DNA of 64,000 bases from assembly GCF_028657905.1 (NCBI RefSeq), contig NZ_CP117782.1, positions 3,720,001 through 3,784,000 on the forward strand, given 5' to 3'. Shown piece after piece: positions 34,411 to 40,379 of this stretch (positions are counted from its first letter, which is position 1; each line of letters starts with the position of its first letter). The translations under genes and the position numbers were made by a program. The DNA comes from Burkholderia sp. FERM BP-3421. Its GTDB lineage: Bacteria > Pseudomonadota > Gammaproteobacteria > Burkholderiales > Burkholderiaceae. The notes beneath the pieces were generated by a model. It saw nothing but the letters and a program-made list of their open reading frames with translations, had not been told where the DNA came from and made no database searches.

Positions 34411-35739
34411 TCATGCGTCGGTCGTGAAGATCTTGCCGGGGTTCATCAGGTTGTGCGGATCGAGCGCGAGCTTGATCGCGCGCATCGCGTCGAGCGCGTT
34501 CTCGCCGTGCTCGAGCGCGAGGAAGCGCATCTTGTGCAGCCCGACGCCGTGCTCGCCGGTGCAGGTGCCGCCCATCCGCAGCGCGCGCTCGACGATCCGC
34601 TGGTTGAGCGCCTCCGCCTCGGCCAGTTCCTCGGGCCGCGCGGGATCGATCAGGATCGCGACATGAAAATTGCCGTCGCCGACGTGACCGACGATCGGGC
34701 ACGGCAGCGACGAGGCGCGCAGGTCGAGTTCGGTTTCCTCGACGCAGGCGGCGAGCTGCGAGATCGGCACGCAGACGTCGGTGGTCACGGCGCGGCAGCC
34801 GGGCTTCAGTTGCAGCATCGCGAAGAACGCGTTGTGGCGCGCGGCCCAGAGCCGGCTGCGCTCCTCGGGGCGCGTCGCCCAGGCGAAATCGCGGCCGTCG
34901 TGCTGGGCGGCGAGCGTCTGCACGGTCTCGGCCTGCTCCTTGACGCCGGCCTCGGTGCCGTGGAATTCGAAGAACAGCGTGGGCGCCTCGGCGAGCGACA
35001 GGTGCGCGTGGCGATTGATCGAGCGGACCGCGAGCGCATCGATGAATTCGACGCGCGCGATCGGCACGCCGAGCTGGATGGTTTCGATCACGGTGCGCAC
35101 CGCCGCGCCCATCGACGGGAACGCGCAGACCGCGGCCGATACGGCTTCGGGCAGCGGGTGCAGGCGCAGCGTGATCTCGGTGATCACGCCGAGCGTGCCC
35201 TCGGAGCCGACGAACAGGCGCGTCAGGTCGTAGCCGGCCGACGACTTGCGCGCGCGCGTGCCGGTTCGCACCACGCGGCCGTCGGCGAGCACCGCGGTGA
35301 GCCCGAGCACGTTTTCACGCATGGTGCCGTAGCGCACGGCGTTGGTGCCGGACGCGCGGGTCGCGGTCATGCCGCCGATGCTCGCGTCCGCGCCCGGATC
35401 GATCGGGAAGAACAGGCCGGTGTCGCGCAGCGCGTCGTTGAGGGTCTTGCGGGAAATGCCGGGCTCGACGGTGACGGTCAGGTCCTCCGCGTCGATCGAC
35501 AGCACCCGGTCCATGCCGGACACGTCGAGCGACACGCCGCCGCGCACCGCGAGCAGGTGGCCTTCGAGCGACGAGCCCGCGCCGTACGGAATCACCGGCA
35601 CGCCGTGCCGCGCGCACAGCCGCACCACCTCGCGGACCTCGTCGGCGCTGCGGGCGAACGCGACGGCGTCGGGCGGCACCGGATCGAACGGCGATTCGTC
35701 GCGGCCGTGCTGGGTGCGCACCGCCTCGGCGGTCGACAC
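34411..35739 (-). CDS. FAD-binding oxidoreductase, D-lactate dehydrogenase (cytochrome)-like; 5' end doubtful
   Basis: A flavoprotein of the D-lactate dehydrogenase/glycolate oxidase family, 442 residues from the GTG at 35739. Marks are VPVIPYGAGSSLEGH, ASIGGMTATRASGTNAVRYG, RKSSAGYDLTRLF and the C-terminal CTGEHGVGLHKM. Homologues oxidise D-lactate or similar 2-hydroxy acids and feed the respiratory chain. The GTG has no ribosome site, and the sequence in frame before it (PALLDALVATLGER) looks like genuine family sequence. That frame has no ATG, GTG or TTG before a TGA at 35821-35823. A TTG with a good AGGAG site at 35824 is one base out of frame. A one-base indel in the G-tracts at about 35795-35818 would join them. 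Confidence 0.85.
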   Translation of the reverse strand: MSTAEAVRTQHGRDESPFDPVPPDAVAFARSADEVREVVRLCARHGVPVIPYGAGSSLEGHLLAVRGGVSLDVSGMDRVLSIDAEDLTVTVEPGISRKTLNDALRDTGLFFPIDPGADASIGGMTATRASGTNAVRYGTMRENVLGLTAVLADGRVVRTGTRARKSSAGYDLTRLFVGSEGTLGVITEITLRLHPLPEAVSAAVCAFPSMGAAVRTVIETIQLGVPIARVEFIDALAVRSINRHAHLSLAEAPTLFFEFHGTEAGVKEQAETVQTLAAQHDGRDFAWATRPEERSRLWAARHNAFFAMLQLKPGCRAVTTDVCVPISQLAACVEETELDLRASSLPCPIVGHVGDGNFHVAILIDPARPEELAEAEALNQRIVERALRMGGTCTGEHGVGLHKMRFLALEHGENALDAMRAIKLALDPHNLMNPGKIFTTDA

Positions 35740-35993
35740 GCGTTCGCCGAGCGTCGCGACGAGCGCGTCGAGGAGGGCGGGCGGGAACGGAGGGCGGGGC
35801 CGGGCCGGGGGCGGGGTGATTCAATCGAGTCTCCTGTCCAGCTTGTAGGCGTGCACCGCGGCGAGGCGGCCGGGTCATTCTACGCCGGAAAGCCGCGCGC
35901 CCGTCGCGCCGCGGGCTGCGATAATCGGCGTCTGCCGCGCCCGCGCATCGCGCGCCGCGGCCATCTGCAGCCATGCTTACCAAGGGGACAGGG

Positions 35994-36545
35994 ATGGGCA
36001 ACCGCCTGAGCAAGATCGCCACCCGCACCGGCGACGACGGCACCACCGGCCTCGGCGACGGTCGCCGGGTGCGCAAGAGCGACGCGCGGATCGCCGCGAT
36101 CGGCGACGTCGACGAGTTGAACTCGCAGCTCGGCGTGCTGCTCGCGGAGCCGCTGCCGGACGACGTGCGCGCGGCGCTGGAGACGATCCAGCACGACCTG
36201 TTCGACCTGGGTGGCGAGCTGTGCATCCCCGGCCACCGGGTCGTCGGCGATACGCATCTCGCGCGCCTCGACGCCTGGCTGGCCGACTACAACGGCCGGC
36301 TGCCGCCGCTCAAGGAGTTCATCCTGCCGGGCGGCGCGCGCGCGGCGGGGCTCGCGCACGTGTGCCGCACCGTGTGCCGGCGCGCCGAGCGCGCGATCGT
36401 CACGCTCGGCGAGACCGAGGCGCTCGACGCCGCGCCGCGCCGCTACGTGAACCGGCTGTCGGACCTGCTGTTCGTGCTGGCCCGGATCCTGAACTGCTCG
36501 GCGGGCGGGACCGACGTGCTGTGGGTGCGCGGCCGCGCCGATTAG
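35994..36545 (+). CDS. PduO-type ATP:cob(I)alamin adenosyltransferase
   Basis: A 183-residue enzyme that converts cob(I)alamin to adenosylcobalamin. The N-terminal ATP-binding motif KIATRTGDDGTTGLGDG is exact for the PduO group. The second motif PRRYVNRLSDLLFVLARI is also present. An ATG at 35973 would add MLTKGTG; I prefer 35994, although AAGGGGACAGGG serves either poorly. It is divergent from the D-lactate dehydrogenase-like gene. A hairpin terminator follows the stop. No cobalamin riboswitch is visible upstream. Confidence 0.93.
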   Translation: MGNRLSKIATRTGDDGTTGLGDGRRVRKSDARIAAIGDVDELNSQLGVLLAEPLPDDVRAALETIQHDLFDLGGELCIPGHRVVGDTHLARLDAWLADYNGRLPPLKEFILPGGARAAGLAHVCRTVCRRAERAIVTLGETEALDAAPRRYVNRLSDLLFVLARILNCSAGGTDVLWVRGRAD

Positions 36546-36551
36546 GCGCGC

Positions 36552-36577
36552 GGCGGACCGGGGTCCGCCATTATTTT
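36552..36577 (+). terminator. Terminator of the cobalamin adenosyltransferase gene
   Basis: GGCGGACC, loop GG, GGTCCGCC, then ATTATTTT. It begins seven bases past the stop codon. Confidence 0.75.
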
Positions 36578-36615
36578 GAGATGCGACAATTTGCCCGGGA
36601 CAAGCCACGCCTTTA

Positions 36616-36638
36616 AACATGTACTGTGTGTGCATCTT
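36616..36638 (+). promoter_or_regulatory. NsrR-type operator upstream of hmp
   Basis: AACATGTAC, TGTGT, GTGCATCTT. This 23-base site has the layout of the NsrR consensus (AAGATGYAT, 5 bases, ATRCATCTT), matching 7 of 9 and 8 of 9 positions in the two arms. It ends 17 bases before the hmp ATG, where a bound repressor would block transcription. A weak -35 (TTGCCC, 36591-36596) fits a start within the operator. Regulation by the nitric-oxide sensor NsrR is inferred; its gene is not in the window. Confidence 0.7.
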
Positions 36639-36654
36639 TAAAGGAGAAAGAATC

Positions 36655-37863
36655 ATGACGCAGATCACGACAGAGCAGATGGCGCGGGTGAAGGCGACCG
36701 CACCGGTTCTCGCGGAGCACGGCGCGACCATCACGCGGCATTTCTACCAGCGCATGTTCGAGCGGCATCCCGAGCTGAAGAACCTGTTCAACCAGACCCA
36801 CCAGAAGACCGGCAGCCAGCCGGAGACGCTCGCGAAGGCGGTGTATGCCTACGCGGCGAACATCGACAACCTGGGCGTGCTGGGCGGCGCGGTGACGCGG
36901 ATCGCGCACAAGCACGCGAGCCTGAACATCCGGCCCGAGCACTATCCGATCGTGGGCGAGAACCTGCTCGCCTCGATCGTCGAGGTGCTCGGCGACGCGG
37001 TCGATCCGGAGACGCTCGAAGCGTGGCGGGTGGCCTACGGGCAGCTCGCGCAGCTGCTGATCGGCGTCGAGGCCAATCTCTACGAAGGGGCGGCGTGGAG
37101 CGGCTACCGGCCGTTCCGGGTCGCGCGCAAGGTGCGCGAGAGCGACGTGATCACGTCGTTCTACCTGAGCCCGGCGGACGGCGGCGCGGCGCCCGGCTTC
37201 GAGCCGGGCCAGTACGTGACGGTCAAGCGTTTCGTCGGCGAGCTGGGCGTCGATCAGCCGCGCCAGTACAGCCTGTCCGACGCGCCGCACGGCCGCTGGC
37301 TGCGGATCTCGGTGAAGCGCGAGGCGGGGCAGGGCGAGGCGGTGCCGGCGGGGCGGGTGTCGACGCTGCTGCACGACGGCGTCGAGGAAGGTGCGATCGT
37401 CGAGGTGACCGCGCCGATGGGCGATTTCACGCTGGCGCGCGACCGCGCGACGCCGGTCGTGCTGATCTCGGCGGGGGTGGGGATCACGCCGATGGTGTCG
37501 ATGGCGCAGACGCTCGCGGACGAGGGCAGCGCGCGCGAGGTCCGCTTCGTCCACGCGTGCCGCTCGGGGCGCATGCATGCATTCCGCGACTGGCTCAACG
37601 CGCTGGCCGCTGCGCATCCGAACGTCACGCGCACGGTGTTCTACGAGCTGGTCGGGCCGGACGACCGCGCGGGCGTCGAGCACGACGCGGAAGGGCGGCT
37701 CACGCTGGCGCGGCTCGAGCGGCATGCGCTCGTGGCGGACGCCGATTACTACATCTGCGGGCCGGTGGGATTCATGAAGATGCAGCGCGATGCGCTCGTC
37801 GCGCTCGGCGTGGCGCCGGCACGCGTGCATACCGAGATCTTCGGTTCGGGCGCGCTGGAGTGA
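36655..37863 (+). CDS. hmp: Flavohaemoglobin, nitric oxide dioxygenase
   Basis: A 402-residue cytosolic enzyme that converts NO and O2 to nitrate using NAD(P)H. The globin domain covers residues about 1-140, with the proximal haem histidine in RIAHKHASLNI. The ferredoxin-reductase domain follows, with FAD motif PRQYSLSD and NAD-binding motif VVLISAGVGITPMVSMAQ, ending YYICGPVGFM. AAAGGAG precedes the ATG at 36655. An upstream ATG at 36619 would lie within the NsrR-type site and lacks a ribosome site. The operator and the enzyme together indicate a nitrosative-stress response unit. Confidence 0.96.
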   Translation: MTQITTEQMARVKATAPVLAEHGATITRHFYQRMFERHPELKNLFNQTHQKTGSQPETLAKAVYAYAANIDNLGVLGGAVTRIAHKHASLNIRPEHYPIVGENLLASIVEVLGDAVDPETLEAWRVAYGQLAQLLIGVEANLYEGAAWSGYRPFRVARKVRESDVITSFYLSPADGGAAPGFEPGQYVTVKRFVGELGVDQPRQYSLSDAPHGRWLRISVKREAGQGEAVPAGRVSTLLHDGVEEGAIVEVTAPMGDFTLARDRATPVVLISAGVGITPMVSMAQTLADEGSAREVRFVHACRSGRMHAFRDWLNALAAAHPNVTRTVFYELVGPDDRAGVEHDAEGRLTLARLERHALVADADYYICGPVGFMKMQRDALVALGVAPARVHTEIFGSGALE

Positions 37864-37879
37864 GAGGGTGGGCGACGGC

Positions 37880-38146
37880 TCAGGGGCGCGCCCCGCGCCG
37901 TCGCCAGCGCGTGGCCAGGCCGACGGCCAGGGCGATCACGAAGCTGAGCAGCAGCCAGACCGTGGTGATGATGTCTTCGTGCTGCTCGCCGCCGACCGAG
38001 TTCAGGGCGCGAAACAGCGGCTGGAACGCGGCGTAGGATGCGTTGCTGGCAGACCAGGCGCGCACCGGCTCGCTCGTGACGAGCAAGAGATAGACGGGGA
38101 CGCTCATCAGGAGCCCCGGCAGCAGGCACGCCCATGTTTTCTTCAT
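37880..38146 (-). CDS. 88-residue two-span membrane protein, possible immunity partner of the Tlde1-like toxin
   Basis: MKKTWACLLPGLLMSVPVYL begins a first hydrophobic helix. A loop of about 40 residues (EPVRAWSASNASYAAFQPLF and on) is followed by a second helix TTVWLLLSFVIALAVGLATRW and an RRRGAR tail. The topology predicts the loop in the periplasm. Its ATG overlaps the restored stop of the Tlde1-like gene as ATGA, so the two genes were translationally coupled. Adjacent small membrane or periplasmic proteins are often the immunity factors of peptidoglycan-targeting type VI effectors; that role is an inference here. I do not recognise a family. Confidence 0.6.
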   Translation of the reverse strand: MKKTWACLLPGLLMSVPVYLLLVTSEPVRAWSASNASYAAFQPLFRALNSVGGEQHEDIITTVWLLLSFVIALAVGLATRWRRRGARP

Positions 38147-38624
38147 CGTACGATCACCCGACCGTAGTATCGGATCGAGGTGCCTGGAACCGTGCCGGTA
38201 GTCTGAGCCTTCAGGTCAGTCCGCAGCCGGGAGAATTGGACGTGGCTCGGCAGAGTGATGCAGCCCTCACTGACGCTCTGGTCCCGGTTGGGTGAAGGCG
38301 AAACGCGCCTTGCTTTACCCCGTTGATAAAGGTGTGATCATCTATTTTTCCATCGATTCGATAGAGTGCGAACCATTCCGCGCGATGCGTGCCGGCACGC
38401 ACATCTTTGAAGAAATCCCAGAGCATGCCGAGATGCCCGCCACTTTGGCGATCCACGATGTAATAAGTCCCATGGGGAATGGGACCTTTGTCTACAACTG
38501 AAACTGCAGATGGGTCGTTTTTGTAGGGGTGGCTGCCAGAAAATGCAGGGACACTACCGAATCCCGGGCAAATGAACGATGAAATGCTACGCCTGTTTAA
38601 CGTATAGGTGCACTCTACTGGCAA
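38143..38624 (-). pseudogene. Tlde1-type (DUF2778) L,D-transpeptidase-like toxin gene, single frameshift
   Basis: From a TTG at 38624 with GGAGG six bases upstream, the frame reads a DUF2778/Tlde1 domain: FICPGFGSVPAFSGSHPY, GPIPHGTYYIVDRQSGG, EWFALYRIDGKIDDHTFING and FRLHPTG. The uninterrupted frame then turns into unrelated sequence and stops at 38211. In the other frame the family's C-terminus continues as SVSEGCITLPSHVQFSRL and ends at a TGA at 38143-38145. The interval is 482 bases, one short of a multiple of three, so one base (probably a C at 38280-38281, ACCCAG reduced to ACCAG) is missing. Restored length is 160 residues with the conserved His and the SEGC cysteine. Tlde1 effectors cut or exchange peptidoglycan stem peptides in the periplasm of rivals. 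GC is lower than in the neighbours. A sequencing error remains possible. Confidence 0.75.
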
Positions 38625-38666
38625 GATAACCTCCGGGGAAATAATCCGCCGTGGTTTTCAATAACG

Positions 38667-38684
38667 CAGACATTGAAATGTCTG
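38667..38684. promoter_or_regulatory. 18-bp palindrome upstream of the Tlde1-like gene
   Basis: CAGACATT, GA, AATGTCTG: perfect 8-base arms, 43 bases upstream of the TTG start codon. Position and symmetry suit an operator in the toxin promoter. It also lies inside a short plus-strand frame (38651-38761), so the function is uncertain. Confidence 0.4.
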
Positions 38685-38781
38685 GTGAAAGACTTTCTGC
38701 GGAGACGGAGTGGGGCTATCGATGCAACGAGATCCCTGTATATGAGAATGGTCTCAAATGAAAACAGACTCTTTTTCGGGA

Positions 38782-38811
38782 TGAAGGACGGATGACCCGT
38801 CCTTCATTTTT
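38782..38811 (+). terminator. Perfect hairpin with T-run on the plus strand
   Basis: TGAAGGACGG, ATGAC loop, CCGTCCTTCA, then TTTTT. On the reverse strand it lies 115 bases past the aroG stop but is followed by CCCG, so its polarity points to a plus-strand transcript. The only plus-strand frame before it is the 36-codon frame ending at 38761. Confidence 0.75.
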
Positions 38812-38925
38812 GCGTGAGTCAATTCGTGACCCGCTCGAACGCACAAAGCGTGTTCCAACTTGCCGGCTCCGGCGCACGGACATCGTCTCGATCGACGACC
38901 TCCGTGCGCATCGCCCGCCCCCGTG

Positions 38926-39999
38926 TCAGTTCCCGCTGCCGCGCGCGACGCGGCGCGCCTTCACCGCTTCCGCGAGGCCTTCGAGCACCTTCACGCTCTC
39001 GTCCCAGTCGATGCAGGCGTCGGTGATGCTCTGGCCGTAGGTCAGCGTGCAGCCTTCCTGCAGGTCCTGGCGGCCGGCCACCAGATGCGACTCCACCATC
39101 ACGCCGACGATCCGCTCGTCGCCGGCCGCGAGCTGGCGGCCGATGTCCGCGCACACGGGAATCTGGTTCTCGTGCCGCTTCGAGCTGTTCGCGTGGCTCG
39201 CATCGATCATCAGGCGCGCGGCGAGGCCCGCCTTGCCGATGTCGCCGCACGCGGCGTTCACGCTGTCCGCATCGTAGTTCGGGGTCTTGCCGCCGCGCAG
39301 GATCACGTGGCAATCCTCGTTGCCCGCCGTCGACACGATCGCTGAATGGCCGCCCTTCGTCACCGACAGGAAATGGTGCGGCTGCGACGCCGCCTTGATC
39401 GCGTCGACCGCGATCTTCACGTTGCCGTCGGTGCCGTTCTTGAAGCCGACCGGACACGACAGCCCCGACGCCAGCTCGCGATGCACCTGCGACTCGGTGG
39501 TGCGCGCGCCGATCGCGCCCCACGAGATCAGGTCCGCGATGTATTGCGGGCTGATCATGTCGAGGTATTCGGTGCCGGCGGGCAGGCCCATCTCGTTGAT
39601 GTGCATCAGCAGCTCGCGCGCGATGCGCAGGCCGTCGTTGATCTTGAAGCTGTTGTCGAGGTGCGGATCGTTGATGAGCCCCTTCCAGCCGACCGTGGTG
39701 CGCGGCTTCTCGAAGTACACGCGCATCACGATCTCCAACTCGCCCGCGAAGCGCTGGCGTTCCTTGGCGAGCCGGCCCGCGTATTCGAGCGCCGCCTGGG
39801 TGTCGTGGATCGAGCACGGCCCGATGATCACGATCAGGCGGTCGTCCATGCCGTGCAGGATCCGGTGCAGCGATTGACGCGCGTTGTAGATCAGCTCGGA
39901 CGCGGCCTCGCTGCACGCGAACTCGCGGATCAGGTGGGCGGGCGGCGTCAGTTCCTTCAGTTCGCGGATACGGACGTCATCGGTATTGTGCGGGGGCAT
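38926..39999 (-). CDS. aroG: 3-deoxy-7-phosphoheptulonate (DAHP) synthase, class I alpha
   Basis: A 357-residue enzyme that condenses phosphoenolpyruvate and erythrose 4-phosphate, the first step of the shikimate pathway. The active-site stretches VIIGPCSIHD, YFEKPRTTVGWKGLINDP, FKNGTDGNVK, LRGGKTPNYD and IDASHANSSK match the AroF/G/H group. The start at 39999 gives MPPHNTDDVRIRELKEL. Upstream is an apparent transcription attenuator (promoter 40265-40293, leader peptide 40162-40227, terminator 40100-40132) rich in Phe, Tyr and Trp codons, which suggests control by charging of aromatic tRNAs in addition to feedback inhibition. Confidence 0.97.
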   Translation of the reverse strand: MPPHNTDDVRIRELKELTPPAHLIREFACSEAASELIYNARQSLHRILHGMDDRLIVIIGPCSIHDTQAALEYAGRLAKERQRFAGELEIVMRVYFEKPRTTVGWKGLINDPHLDNSFKINDGLRIARELLMHINEMGLPAGTEYLDMISPQYIADLISWGAIGARTTESQVHRELASGLSCPVGFKNGTDGNVKIAVDAIKAASQPHHFLSVTKGGHSAIVSTAGNEDCHVILRGGKTPNYDADSVNAACGDIGKAGLAARLMIDASHANSSKRHENQIPVCADIGRQLAAGDERIVGVMVESHLVAGRQDLQEGCTLTYGQSITDACIDWDESVKVLEGLAEAVKARRVARGSGN

Positions 40000-40099
40000 G
40001 CTAGTTCTCCAGGACGGGGCGCCACGGGGGCGGCTATCGATCAGTTCTGCAATTCGGGTTGCGTCAATTCGGTTGTGCGGGCGGCCGGTTCGTCGGGGC

Positions 40100-40132
40100 A
40101 AAAAAAAACCGCCGGGTTTGCCGGCGGTTTTT
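40100..40132 (-). terminator. Intrinsic terminator in the aroG leader (attenuator)
   Basis: Read on the reverse strand, the stem AACCGCCGG / CCGGCGGTT (8 to 12 pairs) with a 5-base loop is followed by nine T (40108-40100). It stands 100 bases before the aroG start codon and downstream of the leader ORF, so full-length aroG mRNA must read through it. It could alternatively be the end of the tldD transcript, but tldD ends 248 bases earlier, before the aroG promoter. Confidence 0.85.
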
Positions 40133-40161
40133 CAGGAATTTCGTGTGCGCTTGGTGCGCCA

Positions 40162-40227
40162 TCACTCCTCTCGATCCGCCAGGGGTCTGAGATGCCAGAA
40201 AAAGTAAAAGTAAAACTTGGCGGACAT
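40162..40227 (-). CDS. aroG leader peptide, Phe/Tyr/Trp-rich
   Basis: A 21-codon ORF reading MSAKFYFYFFWHLRPLAD and three more residues. It has seven consecutive aromatic codons (TTT TAC TTT TAC TTT TTC TGG). It starts about 30 bases after the predicted aroG transcription start and ends 30 bases before the terminator stem. The segment CTGGCGG at 40182-40176 inside the ORF can pair over seven bases with the terminator's 5' arm (CCGCCGG, 40127-40121). A ribosome stalled on the aromatic codons would leave that segment free and form the antiterminator. The ribosome site is weak. Attenuation is an inference from this layout. Confidence 0.7.
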   Translation of the reverse strand: MSAKFYFYFFWHLRPLADREE

Positions 40228-40264
40228 GACGGAGGGGTTCGGTGCGTTGAAAACGTGATTGCAA

Positions 40265-40293
40265 TTTATACCCCGACCTGGCGCGCTTGGCAA
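40265..40293 (-). promoter_or_regulatory. Sigma-70 promoter of the aroG leader transcript
   Basis: On the reverse strand TTGCCA, exactly 17 bases, TATAAA. The predicted start near 40258 gives a leader of about 260 bases before aroG, containing the leader ORF and the terminator. Confidence 0.75.
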
Positions 40294-40379
40294 TCCGGCT
40301 GGGTCAAAAATGCGGACAATCCGCATATCTCGATGAAGATGTGCAGACTATCCGCGTAACTATCTCAATGACCATGCAC

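Noticed and set aside
35830..35993. Possible cobalamin riboswitch before the cobalamin adenosyltransferase
   Set aside because: The gap is too short and has no recognisable B12-box; a GATAAT box near 35920 suggests an ordinary promoter instead.
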